This document shows positions 15,055 to 23,316 of a stretch of 32,213 nt of DNA, piece after piece. A program made the translations under genes and the position numbers. Within the stretch, counting starts at the first letter, position 1. Each line of letters begins with the position of its first letter. The DNA is from Thermoplasmatales archaeon UBA509. GTDB lineage: Archaea; Thermoplasmatota; Thermoplasmata; Thermoplasmatales; Thermoplasmataceae. Under the pieces are notes generated by a model, which saw nothing but the letters and a program-made list of their open reading frames with translations, was not told where the DNA came from and made no database searches. Where the stretch lies: NCBI GenBank assembly GCA_002498845.1, contig DAJC01000016.1, positions 35,315 to 67,527 of the forward strand, in the 5' to 3' direction.

Positions 15055-15894
15055 CTATTTACGGTTCATTACTTCCCGAATCTGATCAAGCATTTTATCC
15101 GTGTCCAGCATTGCTCTGGAAAGGTCTGCCCTGCAGGCTATGGCAATTTTCCCGGCAATGACCCTTGCTGCACGCCCCCGCCTTCTGGCCGGTAGTGATG
15201 ACATTCCCTTGTAGTGGAACAGGATGCCATGCTTCGGCGGCGGAGTCCCAGAAACAAAATGCTTGAAGAGAGCCTTTTCCGCCCCCAGCACCTGTATGCT
15301 GCTGGCTGGCATCAGGGCAAGGTTGCGGAGACTGCCCGCATGAAAGAGCAGTTCGGTTGCCAGATCCTCGCCTGCTATCCTGCATGTATTGGGCATAATG
15401 GTCCGGACCCGCTCTGACAGAAACTGTATCAGCGACGATCTCATGGCACACAGTCCTGTAACAGATGATGAAATCTGGGACATCATTGACGATATGTCCT
15501 CCGGGAGATCCAGTCCCTCAAGGTTCGTGAAGAACCGGCACGGATCATCGGAGTTGTAGTTGACTCCTGTTATGAGGCCGAATGTCATGACTTTCTCCAG
15601 GATCAGGTTTATTGATTTGTTTATCTCTGGTACAAGGGAATAGAACTTCCTGACGTACTGATCCTCCCGGAATTCCTTCTTCACCCTGTACTTTGCGTAC
15701 TCTATCATGAGGGCTCTCAAATCTGGAAGATCTGGGCGGTCCACAACCTCTGCTTCAGGGATCTTACCGTTCCTCAGGTCATCAAATATCCTGCTGTAAT
15801 CCTCTTCTATATTGCTGAAGACAGCGAATCCCATTGGCCTTGGGTATCCATACCACATGACTTTGCTGGCCTTATCTTTCCCTCTTCCTTCCAT
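15055..15894 (-). CDS. Box C/D RNP core protein Nop5 (Nop56/58 family)
   Basis: 279 residues, similar in length to short archaeal forms such as that of Archaeoglobus. The Nop domain is clear: 'VRTIMPNTCRIAGEDLATELL', 'GSLRNLALMPAS', the 'GAEKALFKH' block, 'PPKHGILFHY' and 'RRRGRAARVIAGKIAIACRAD'. The N-terminal domain and coiled coil (to about residue 140) are short. Nop5 holds fibrillarin and L7Ae on C/D guide RNAs for 2'-O-methylation. Fibrillarin is not adjacent, although these two genes are often paired. It overlaps the Cbf5 gene by 23 nt. ATG 15858 is an alternative start. Confidence 0.9.
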   Translation of the reverse strand: MEGRGKDKASKVMWYGYPRPMGFAVFSNIEEDYSRIFDDLRNGKIPEAEVVDRPDLPDLRALMIEYAKYRVKKEFREDQYVRKFYSLVPEINKSINLILEKVMTFGLITGVNYNSDDPCRFFTNLEGLDLPEDISSMMSQISSSVTGLCAMRSSLIQFLSERVRTIMPNTCRIAGEDLATELLFHAGSLRNLALMPASSIQVLGAEKALFKHFVSGTPPPKHGILFHYKGMSSLPARRRGRAARVIAGKIAIACRADLSRAMLDTDKMLDQIREVMNRK

Positions 15895-16909
15895 ATGATC
15901 CCTTTCCCTGTGGTCGCCTGTCGTTCCTCATTGGGGGCCTGCGCCTCTGACCTCCGCCACTGTTATTCCGGTAAGTACTGGAAGGCCTGCGTGGCGGCTC
16001 CCGGATTACTGGAACTGCCGGGGCAGGCTTCTGATCAGGATTTTCCAGCAGTATCCTGTCAAAGTCAACAACCTTGAGATCCATTATTGAATCGTAATTG
16101 ACAAGCATCTTGCCTGTCCCCACCAGCTCATTATCCTCGGTTACCACAGCAACCCGGTCCCCCTTCATGGGCTTACCTGTAATGGCCCTTATGCCGCCTG
16201 GAAAAAGATCTGAGCCGTGGGCTATGTTGGATAGAGTTGTACGCTTCACCACGATCTTCGGATCATTCCTGAAGAGTTCCAGCATGGGTATAATCATTCC
16301 CTGAAGCCTGGAAGGATCGCCATTCTTGCTCATGTACGCAGCATCTGACAGTTCCTGCAATGTGTGGATCATTGATTCATCGAATGGGCCTGTGGCAGTG
16401 CGTCTGAGTTCAGCCATCTGGGCACCAGGCCCAAGAACATAGCCAATGTCAATGCACAGGGTCCTTATGTAAGTGCCTGATTCACACTTTACCCTGTAGA
16501 GTACCAGACGATCCTGCACCTCCTTTATCTCAAGCTCATAAATCCTGCGGATTCTCAGGGCCCTTGCAACGGCCGATTTCATTGGGGGGAGCTGATATAT
16601 CTCCCCCTTGAACTGGTCAAATGCAGCTTCAAGCTGGTCCCGGCCAAAATCTCCGTAGAGCCGCATTACTGTTACATATTCCTTGGGATATTCGTGGGCA
16701 ACGTCGATGAGTTTAACGGCCTTGCCAATGGCCATTACCAGAACCCCAGTTGCGTTGGGATCAAGTGTGCCTATGTGGCCGACTTTCTCAACGTCCAGAA
16801 TCTGCCTAACCCAGTAATCAACCTGGTGGCTTGTGGGGCCCTTTGGCTTGTCTATGACAACGAATCCGTCAATACTGTTTTCTCTGTTCTTCTCCGATGA
16901 TTCGTTCAT
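15872..16909 (-). CDS. cbf5: tRNA/rRNA pseudouridine synthase Cbf5 (TruB family)
   Basis: 345 residues from ATG 16909. 'FVVIDKPKGPTSHQV' and 'VGHIGTLDPNATGVL' with catalytic Asp50 mark the TruB/Cbf5 catalytic domain, and the PUA domain follows (about 225-295, 'GSDLFPGG' and 'GDRVAVV'). Cbf5 isomerises uridine in rRNA with Nop10, Gar1, L7Ae and an H/ACA guide, and can act on U55 of tRNA. A Pro/Arg/Gly-rich basic tail of about 55 residues after the PUA domain is unusual. A TTG at 16924 would add five residues. It overlaps the cmk end by 41 nt and nop5 by 23 nt. Confidence 0.94.
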   Translation of the reverse strand: MNESSEKNRENSIDGFVVIDKPKGPTSHQVDYWVRQILDVEKVGHIGTLDPNATGVLVMAIGKAVKLIDVAHEYPKEYVTVMRLYGDFGRDQLEAAFDQFKGEIYQLPPMKSAVARALRIRRIYELEIKEVQDRLVLYRVKCESGTYIRTLCIDIGYVLGPGAQMAELRRTATGPFDESMIHTLQELSDAAYMSKNGDPSRLQGMIIPMLELFRNDPKIVVKRTTLSNIAHGSDLFPGGIRAITGKPMKGDRVAVVTEDNELVGTGKMLVNYDSIMDLKVVDFDRILLENPDQKPAPAVPVIREPPRRPSSTYRNNSGGGQRRRPPMRNDRRPQGKGSYGRKRER

Positions 16910-17414
16910 AAATCCTCTCTGCAACCTCTTGGGCAGTCAGTGTATCTGAACCTATAACCATGTCGTATATGCTGGTGTCGGAATAATCTATTCCATAATA
17001 CTGGAGGTACCTCCTTGCCTCGGAGGCTTCCCTCTCCACCATCCTTTCCCTGAGATCCCTTTCGTCTCCCTCACGCTTCTTTATCCTTGCGTATCTGACA
17101 TCAAGCGAGGCGTTGAGAAACACCTTGAATGCGGAAATGCCTGATCGGTGGCAGATCCATCCCGCAAGGCGCGATTCCACAACAACATCGTCATTATCCA
17201 TCAGGAAAGATGCAATCATTGCATCCAGGTCACGATCAACTGCCTCATGGGTTTCGGCATAGACATTGAACTCTTCTACTGTCATGCCCATTGTTGAGGC
17301 TTTTTCCCTGAAAAAGTAACCACCAGAGAAAAATTTTAGCCCGAGCATCCCTGAGATGATGCGGCCTGCAGTGGATTTGCCACTGCCTATGGGGCCACTA
17401 ATTGTGACTCTCAT
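16869..17414 (-). CDS. cmk: Cytidylate kinase (archaeal type)
   Basis: 181 residues. The P-loop 'GPIGSGKST' lies at 7-15, with the substrate region 'FFSGGYFFREKA' and 'ESRLAGW' typical of archaeal CMP kinase. It phosphorylates CMP and dCMP with ATP. It overlaps the membrane insertase gene upstream by 17 nt and cbf5 downstream by 41 nt. In many archaea eL34 and eL14 genes flank cmk at this spot; here there is no room for them. Confidence 0.93.
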   Translation of the reverse strand: MRVTISGPIGSGKSTAGRIISGMLGLKFFSGGYFFREKASTMGMTVEEFNVYAETHEAVDRDLDAMIASFLMDNDDVVVESRLAGWICHRSGISAFKVFLNASLDVRYARIKKREGDERDLRERMVEREASEARRYLQYYGIDYSDTSIYDMVIGSDTLTAQEVAERIYERIIGEEQRKQY

Positions 17415-18114
17415 AGCGTTCCGATTTTTCCGCTTTCCTCAACTTGTGGCTGAAATCAAAGTACTTGATTATACTTGTTGCAAGGTATCCAAAAGCGGAT
17501 GTGGCAAGTATATCTGCTATGAACCAGTACGGGAATGTCCACAAATGCGCTGTTGCTATGTTCACATTATAGTCCCATGGGAATGCTATAATCTGGTATG
17601 GCACCCTTGTGACAAAGTAATATATCCAGGCGAAGAGCAGCAAAGTGAATATTGTCAGGACCATCAACGGCTTCATCTGGTTCATGCTGAGCTGTGATTG
17701 CTCTATGGACATCTCCATCCTCATTTTCTGCATTTTCTGGACCTTGTCTTTCTGCTGGGACCTCATGGCCTGGGAATACACCTTGTTGAATGCCCTCATC
17801 CTGTTCTGGATTCTTCCCATCTGAATCCAGTCTGTGAAGAAATACCTTGGAATGGAAGTTATCAACCCAATGAAAATTGCCACAACTATGATGGTGAATA
17901 TGGGCAACTGGTAATGGAATCCCAGGGTTGGGACAAGAACCACGCTCATGCCAACTCCAATATCGTTCCTTATTGTTCCGTTGAAGATCACGATAAGGGT
18001 GACTATGCTCACCATCATGTAGATCATCTGGAACCGCATCATCTTGCCCATGGCTGCCTGCTGGCTTTTTTCAACAGCGGGCCTGTTCATTGTTGTCTTC
18101 TGCTGCTCAGTCAT
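17398..18114 (-). CDS. DUF106 membrane insertase (EMC3/Oxa1/YidC-like)
   Basis: 238 residues with a hydrophobic N-terminal helix pair (about 30-48 and 60-83, counting the segment 'YQLPIFTIIVVAIFIGLITS'), a basic coiled-coil hairpin rich in Arg, Lys, Gln and Met (about 95-148), and two further membrane segments. This is the layout of archaeal Oxa1-like DUF106 proteins, which bind ribosomes and assist membrane protein insertion. Position between adkA and cmk, next to secY, is typical. It overlaps adkA by 8 nt. Confidence 0.92.
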   Translation of the reverse strand: MTEQQKTTMNRPAVEKSQQAAMGKMMRFQMIYMMVSIVTLIVIFNGTIRNDIGVGMSVVLVPTLGFHYQLPIFTIIVVAIFIGLITSIPRYFFTDWIQMGRIQNRMRAFNKVYSQAMRSQQKDKVQKMQKMRMEMSIEQSQLSMNQMKPLMVLTIFTLLLFAWIYYFVTRVPYQIIAFPWDYNVNIATAHLWTFPYWFIADILATSAFGYLATSIIKYFDFSHKLRKAEKSERYESHN

Positions 18115-18661
18115 GAGGCATCAATCTCCTGACTATATTCTCTGCTGCTATGTCAGGTTTTCCATCAATGTTCTGAATGAATGTTATTGTTGCCCCGGTA
18201 TAGACTGAATAAGAGGCAGCATAGTAGCGGTTCACTTCCTGATGCTGCCTGATGTCTTCCTCATTATCACTGTCACGGCTTCTGGTGCTGTCGTGTTGTC
18301 GCCTGCTGAGTATCTGTGAAGGCAGGGCCTCAATGAGATAGTATGATGCAACTTTCAGCTCCCTCAGCACCCACTCCGGCAGACCCGGAAGGTATCCGTC
18401 GGGTGTCTTTATCGTCATGTGGGTATCAATGATCACATTATTCATCTTTCCAATAGCCGCTGAAGCCTTTTTCTGCAGGTTCATCTGTGTATCTACAGGT
18501 AATTTCCTCAGTTCGTCCCTGTCCCTCACCAAATTTATGTTTCTGGCCATTTCAAACATCAGGGTTCCGAAATTGATGATGTCGTAGTTTGTCCTGCTCT
18601 TAACTATATCGAGAATGGTGGATTTGCCAACTCCCGCAACACCGGATATAACTACTCTCAA
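18107..18661 (-). CDS. adkA: Adenylate kinase, archaeal type (AdkA)
   Basis: 184 residues, P-loop 'GVAGVGKST' at 7-15, followed by 'DIINFGTLMFEMA' and 'NNVIIDTHMTIKTPDGYLPG', which are typical of the archaeal AdkA family rather than bacterial Adk. It interconverts ATP, AMP and ADP. The start is TTG at 18659-18661, directly after the secY stop, with GGTGG five bases upstream; no ATG lies close by. The codon choice and tight junction suggest translational coupling to secY. Confidence 0.93.
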   Translation of the reverse strand: MRVVISGVAGVGKSTILDIVKSRTNYDIINFGTLMFEMARNINLVRDRDELRKLPVDTQMNLQKKASAAIGKMNNVIIDTHMTIKTPDGYLPGLPEWVLRELKVASYYLIEALPSQILSRRQHDSTRSRDSDNEEDIRQHQEVNRYYAASYSVYTGATITFIQNIDGKPDIAAENIVRRLMPHD

Positions 18662-20422
18662 TTAACCACCCACGAAGAACTGCCTGATGACTGGATGCAT
18701 CTCCATCAACTGTTCCCTGCCCATGGCCTCATAGAACTGTATAACTATGCCTACGGCCAGCAGAAGGCCTGTACCGCTGGTATCCCCCACCGTCCCTATG
18801 AGATTGGCTCCTGCAGCAAGTAACCCCACCACAGCACCGCTGAAAACGGTTATTGCTGGGATATATTTCTTCAAAACCCGCTCTATGACCTTGGGATCAC
18901 GCCTGAATCCTGGAATCTGCATACCACTGGACATTATCTGCTTTGCAACAGCGGATGGCCCCATATTGGTTGTTTCAATCCAGAACTTTGCAAAGATCAC
19001 GCTTGCTATGATCATGAAACCAAGGAACACCAGGACGTGAATTCCTTCCTGCCACGCGGTGTGCCCGAACAGCACGCTCTGTGCGGTACCCGGCTGAAGT
19101 ATGGGAAACAGCCAGTCTGAAAGCCCGTTTGGCGAAAACAGGTAAAATGCCAGACCTCCGGTAGGAGTGGTCTGGGAGATATTCAGAGCAGTGACCTGTG
19201 CTGCAGAAGGATAAGCTCCAAGCAGTGGATTGTGCCCAAGCAGCGGAATATGGCTCAGTACAGGACTGTTCCAGAACAGCAGTGTCCACATTGATACATT
19301 GGCAAGAAGAGCAGTTGCAAGTATGACAGGTATATTTGAAGCATAGAGCAGCTGGAGAGGGTATCTTCCCCTTGCACCCCTGACCCGTTCATGGGCGATG
19401 GGAAGTTCAATCTTGCTACTCTGGAAATACGCAACTATGAAGAATATGAGCAGAGTCCCCAGCAGTGCAACTATGGGGTTTGGAGGCTCGAAGAGTATCT
19501 GTGGTATACCTGTGGATATGAGATATCCTGAGCTTGCGTGCGTGATTATGTAAAGAAGTTTCGGGATAGCCCCTGCCGGTGGATTTGTCAGTGAAAGTGA
19601 TGAGGTCAGGGTGGAAGGCAGCCAGTTTATTGTTCCTGTGACGAGCTGCTGCGAAACCCCTGCCGCTATGAACAGTGATATTCCCGATCCTATGCCGTAT
19701 TTGGAGACAACTTCATCCATGAGGAATACCAGGTAGGAACCGAAGAAAAGCTGTCCGACTATGATTGTCTGTGCAAGAAAATGCCCGTATCCGGGAGCAA
19801 ATGCTGCCAGTGAGTTCACAAGGGCAGTATCCGGCACCAGATAACCGAAGGCCTGAGGAATTGCTTCAACAAATATCATCACTATTACAAGGAGCTTCTG
19901 GACACCCTGGTATATTGCCTTATCAGATGAATCCTGAAGATCTATGTTGAAAATCTTTGCTCCTGCGAAGAGCTGCATGACTATGCTGGCGGTAACTATT
20001 GGGCCTATTCCCAGGTCCATAAGAGAACCTTCAGCGCCTGCGAATATGGCCCTGAAGGAGGCGAACACGTCCACAGACTGGGTGGTGTTAAGCCCATACA
20101 CGTAGATGTTCGTGAGGGCAAAATACAGGAGCACCACTGCAACTGTCCACAGCAGCTTGTATTTGAACTGCACGTGACCCTTGGCCTTCTTCACTGCGGG
20201 CAGCTTTGAAGTAAGATACTCAAGGCCGTACAGTTTACTTTGCTTTGGCCCAGCATAGCTGAAAATAAGATACGAAATGAAAAATACCGGCGCCACCAGT
20301 AGCGCCACTACGAATAACTTCAGAGGACCGTAATGGTCAAGCTCGCCAAATGCTGCAACAACTATGGCGTATACCGCAATAACGGGTATTGCTACGCCTT
20401 TATTCCTCTGAATGTCCGCCAT
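18662..20422 (-). CDS. secY: Preprotein translocase subunit SecY
   Basis: 586 residues. The core matches archaeal SecY: 'LPAVKKAKGHVQFKYKLLWT' marks the usual N-terminus, and 'GPIVTASIVMQL', 'DEVVSKYGIGSGISLF', 'LPIAHERVRGARGRYPLQLLY' and 'GTGLLLAVGIVIQFYE' are conserved translocon segments. It forms the protein channel with SecE and SecG/Sbh. About 70 extra residues precede the core and hold two hydrophobic segments (about 9-26 and 34-56), giving roughly 12 rather than 10 helices. Long outer loops occur near residues 215-260 and 380-430. It overlaps uL15 by 23 nt. Confidence 0.95.
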   Translation of the reverse strand: MADIQRNKGVAIPVIAVYAIVVAAFGELDHYGPLKLFVVALLVAPVFFISYLIFSYAGPKQSKLYGLEYLTSKLPAVKKAKGHVQFKYKLLWTVAVVLLYFALTNIYVYGLNTTQSVDVFASFRAIFAGAEGSLMDLGIGPIVTASIVMQLFAGAKIFNIDLQDSSDKAIYQGVQKLLVIVMIFVEAIPQAFGYLVPDTALVNSLAAFAPGYGHFLAQTIIVGQLFFGSYLVFLMDEVVSKYGIGSGISLFIAAGVSQQLVTGTINWLPSTLTSSLSLTNPPAGAIPKLLYIITHASSGYLISTGIPQILFEPPNPIVALLGTLLIFFIVAYFQSSKIELPIAHERVRGARGRYPLQLLYASNIPVILATALLANVSMWTLLFWNSPVLSHIPLLGHNPLLGAYPSAAQVTALNISQTTPTGGLAFYLFSPNGLSDWLFPILQPGTAQSVLFGHTAWQEGIHVLVFLGFMIIASVIFAKFWIETTNMGPSAVAKQIMSSGMQIPGFRRDPKVIERVLKKYIPAITVFSGAVVGLLAAGANLIGTVGDTSGTGLLLAVGIVIQFYEAMGREQLMEMHPVIRQFFVGG

Positions 20423-20840
20423 CAGTCTCTACCGTAATGCCCTGAGATGAAAGCTTGCTTAATGCTTTTTCGGTTACCTTGCCGACTCTTATGGTAGATT
20501 TAATCCTGAAGTCCCCAGATCCCAGAAGCTTGGTATAACCAGCCGCGCCTAGATCCACGACCAGTTTTCCACCCTCTTCCTTTGCAAATCCCTGTGATCT
20601 GAAACTGTTCAGATTTGCATCGAGCTGATTGAGTGTCAAAGGTATTTCGTTATTGCCCTGATGGTGGCTTGTGAAACCGTGGACACCGAAATGGTCCCTA
20701 TCGTTCTTCAGGAGCCAGACCCATCTATGCTTGCCAAGTCCTGCCATCCCGGAGCCGCCTTTCTTACCTTTTCCACGGCCGGATTTCATTCCACGACCGT
20801 AATGTCCGCCTCTCAGTTTCTTTGTCCTAGTTCTTACCAT
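20400..20840 (-). CDS. rpl15: Ribosomal protein uL15
   Basis: 146 residues. The basic, glycine-rich N-terminus 'LRGGHYGRGMKSGRGKGKKGG' style segment (residues 9-29) wraps into 23S rRNA, and the folded C-terminal part ends in 'LSKLSSQGITVE'. It is a large-subunit assembly protein. It overlaps uL30 by 14 nt and secY by 23 nt. Confidence 0.96.
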   Translation of the reverse strand: MVRTRTKKLRGGHYGRGMKSGRGKGKKGGSGMAGLGKHRWVWLLKNDRDHFGVHGFTSHHQGNNEIPLTLNQLDANLNSFRSQGFAKEEGGKLVVDLGAAGYTKLLGSGDFRIKSTIRVGKVTEKALSKLSSQGITVETDGGHSEE

Positions 20841-21318
20841 TTAGATCAACTCCTGATTTCAGCATGGCCAGGATAAGCCTGTTGATATCCTTGCCCCTGT
20901 AACCTGCAGATCCACCCTGTCCAACAGGTTTTCTGACAGCCTCGTATCCTCCCTTGGGAGGGTTAAGCCTTACCACCGGGACAATGTCACGGATATCCTT
21001 GAATTTGATTTTCCCCTGGTTTATTGCAGATGCGAGGTCCTTAAACGTCTCGTAACCTGAGATATCCTTCAGCTCTTCTTCCATCAAAGGGTTGTGCCCC
21101 TTGAGCTGAGCCCTGTATTTAAGAATCATCTCCACAGTTGCATCATCAACTTCACCCCAGGTAACATAGTCCTTGACTTTCTGCAGCATGCCCCTGTTCA
21201 CATCGTTATCTTCAACAAGGACCATATGGTTGATCCTGTTCAGCCTCATGAGTTCGGCAGTTTTTGCTGCTGCCGGCCTTATGCCCGTTGTTCCTCTAAT
21301 CCTTATTACTGCCAGCAT
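20827..21318 (-). CDS. rpl30: Ribosomal protein uL30
   Basis: 163 residues with 'LAVIRIRGTTGIRP' at the start, 'LRLNRINHMVLVED'-type segment at about 23-37, and the long C-terminal extension of archaeal/eukaryotic uL30 with 'RLNPPKGGYEAVRKPVGQGG'. It overlaps uS5 by 23 nt and uL15 by 14 nt. Confidence 0.95.
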   Translation of the reverse strand: MLAVIRIRGTTGIRPAAAKTAELMRLNRINHMVLVEDNDVNRGMLQKVKDYVTWGEVDDATVEMILKYRAQLKGHNPLMEEELKDISGYETFKDLASAINQGKIKFKDIRDIVPVVRLNPPKGGYEAVRKPVGQGGSAGYRGKDINRLILAMLKSGVDLNGKN

Positions 21319-21964
21319 TTGCTACACTCCCCACGTAAATAGGTGTACTGATCTTCAGAGACTGATTGACCTTCATCTTTGATGTCTGCCTCATTGCGTC
21401 AAAGGCCGCCAGGGCGTAATTGACCGTTGTCTTTGTGTGCCCATCGGCAAAACCCCATGCATCTTCAATTCCTGCCATTCTGAGTACTATCTTGGCAATA
21501 TCGCCCACTGCCCTTCCAACACCCTGAGGTGCAGGCTTGAGCGTTACCTCAACTGATCCTGACTTTCCCTTTACCAGGAATGGCAGGGAATGTGCACGTC
21601 CGCATCCGCATTCCCACGAACCACATCCCCTGCGGATTTCCATGATGTTTAACTTGGCATTGTTAATTGCTTTCCTTATGGCAGGAGCAGCTTCCTTTGC
21701 CTTCCCCCGGCCGAGGCCTATGAATCCGTCCTCGTTTCCCACGACTGCAGTAACGGAATAATTCATTCGACGACCTGAGTCAGTCATCCTCTGTGCCCGC
21801 TCTATGTCTATGACCTCATCCTTTATCTCCGGAAGCAGGTAATCCACTATCTGGTATTCCTTCAGGGGCAGTTTTGTCCTCAGTGCCTCTGACATGGTTT
21901 TAATCTGTCCGGATGCAACCATCTTTCCCAGCTGTGTGGTTGGTATCCAGGTTTCCTCGCTCAT
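21296..21964 (-). CDS. rps5: Ribosomal protein uS5
   Basis: 222 residues. The dsRBD-like N-domain contains 'RRMNYSVTAVVGNEDGFIGLGRGKAKE', and the C-domain has 'GVGRAVGDIAKIVLRMAGIEDAWG'. It acts at the mRNA entry side of the small subunit and affects decoding accuracy. Its ATG overlaps the uL18 stop by 4 nt, with a GGAGG-type site upstream. Confidence 0.96.
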   Translation of the reverse strand: MSEETWIPTTQLGKMVASGQIKTMSEALRTKLPLKEYQIVDYLLPEIKDEVIDIERAQRMTDSGRRMNYSVTAVVGNEDGFIGLGRGKAKEAAPAIRKAINNAKLNIMEIRRGCGSWECGCGRAHSLPFLVKGKSGSVEVTLKPAPQGVGRAVGDIAKIVLRMAGIEDAWGFADGHTKTTVNYALAAFDAMRQTSKMKVNQSLKISTPIYVGSVANAGSNKD

Positions 21965-22449
21965 ATCTTTTCCTCCAGTAATTTCTTCATTTCGTCAATC
22001 TTTATGGCTGCACCGTTTTTAAGGTGCTTCCCGTTCAGCCTGTCCTTCTTGGGGAACACGGATGCTTCATGGGGCACCTTGACCCCGCCATCCACCACGC
22101 CTTTCAGGACAGCTGAAATTCTTCCGCCTTTGATTATGTTGTATCGCCCAGAATCCAGTATTGCATTCTTTACTTTCTTCTTCTTGCATTTCAGCCCAAG
22201 TGCATATCCAACCAGGTATGATACCGGAACGCTGTTCCCGTCAACCTCCAGTCCCAGCTTTTTCAGTGACTTTTCGGTGACAGTAGCAATGACAACGTCT
22301 CCTCCCTCCGAGTAATTCACAAGCTGCGCTGTCATGCCCTTATTTGATGGCCTGACCACCAGTCTTGGAAGACCGGACATCAGGAGCTTCAGTCTTTTGT
22401 GGTAGTTTGTAACTCCCTCTCTCCTTCTTTTCATCACACTGTACATCAT
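21961..22449 (-). CDS. rpl18: Ribosomal protein uL18
   Basis: 162 residues with 'RRREGVTNYHKRLKLL' at the N-terminus and 'PRLVVRPSNKGMTAQLV', which with uL5 binds 5S rRNA. The start ATGATG overlaps the eL19 stop by 4 nt and has GGTGATC just upstream; an ATG at 22434 is less likely. Confidence 0.95.
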   Translation of the reverse strand: MMYSVMKRRREGVTNYHKRLKLLMSGLPRLVVRPSNKGMTAQLVNYSEGGDVVIATVTEKSLKKLGLEVDGNSVPVSYLVGYALGLKCKKKKVKNAILDSGRYNIIKGGRISAVLKGVVDGGVKVPHEASVFPKKDRLNGKHLKNGAAIKIDEMKKLLEEKI

Positions 22450-22901
22450 TTCTGATCACCCAGATAACCCGAGGACTTCATGTGCTGCACCAGCTGAGCC
22501 CTTGAATGTATGTTCCCGCCCTTCACCTGGACGTAGAACTTCCTGAATGTCTTGGCATCAATCCTGTTGTCCTTCTTCATTGTCCTGAGTTCGTCCCTGA
22601 GTGCCCTGATGGTTTTAATCCATCTGTCCTTTCTTGGGAATCTTGCATATTTTGTTCCCTTGATTGAACCAGGCCCTCTTCTTCGTTCCTTTGACCTCTG
22701 GACCACCCTCTTCTTCAGGCGTGCATTTGAATTTCCCTTCTTCTGCTTCACCTGGATTACGTTTCTCCTTATGAGGTCCCTTATATCCTGCCTTGATGCT
22801 GCTTCCATGACCTGGTCTATGCTGTTGGTGTCAACCCATACCCTTGATAGCCCGGATTTGAATTCATCTGCTGCCAGTCTTCTGGCTGTGTTCAATTTCA
22901 T
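22446..22901 (-). CDS. rpl19e: Ribosomal protein eL19
   Basis: 151 residues, highly basic and mostly helical, with 'ARRLAADEFKSGLSRVWVD', 'RDLIRRNVI' and 'RRRGPGSIKGTKYARFPRKD'-like blocks. It forms a bridge to the small subunit in archaeal and eukaryotic ribosomes. GGTGGAG precedes the ATG, one base after the eL32 stop. Confidence 0.96.
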   Translation of the reverse strand: MKLNTARRLAADEFKSGLSRVWVDTNSIDQVMEAASRQDIRDLIRRNVIQVKQKKGNSNARLKKRVVQRSKERRRGPGSIKGTKYARFPRKDRWIKTIRALRDELRTMKKDNRIDAKTFRKFYVQVKGGNIHSRAQLVQHMKSSGYLGDQK

Positions 22902-22902
22902 G

Positions 22903-23310
22903 TTACTCCACCTCCGGGTTGAGTACTCTTATGTTCAGCTCTGCAGCCTTTTCCTCTATCATTTCTCTCTTCCTTGATCCGACTGATGCCCCGATCCTCG
23001 CTGCTTCACGCATGGGGTCAAGCTTCTCCAGATCTGATGGTGTGTAGACCATCTGTTCCCTGAAGCCTGATGGATGCAGGCCCCTTACGGAGGCTGCTGT
23101 CCTGAATCCTGCGTCAACAACCGGTGGCCTTCTGGCCTGGTGTTCTCTCTGCTTTGAATGCTTTCCTCTGGGTTTTCTCCAGGAATCGCCAAGCTTCTTG
23201 TATCTGAACCACTCCTGGCGCCTGAACTCAACTCTTCTCATGGCATCCCGGTTCTTCCTCTTCAGCATCTTTTTTTCAGTTTCTGTGAGTTTAGGTTTAA
23301 TGTTACTCAT
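22903..23310 (-). CDS. rpl32e: Ribosomal protein eL32
   Basis: 135 residues. The conserved core is present: '[21 protein letters not shown]' region (29-49), '[21 protein letters not shown]' region and '[17 protein letters not shown]'. It binds 23S rRNA near its domain II. It lies 6 nt after uL6. Confidence 0.96.
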   Translation of the reverse strand: MSNIKPKLTETEKKMLKRKNRDAMRRVEFRRQEWFRYKKLGDSWRKPRGKHSKQREHQARRPPVVDAGFRTAASVRGLHPSGFREQMVYTPSDLEKLDPMREAARIGASVGSRKREMIEEKAAELNIRVLNPEVE

Positions 23311-23316
23311 ACATCA

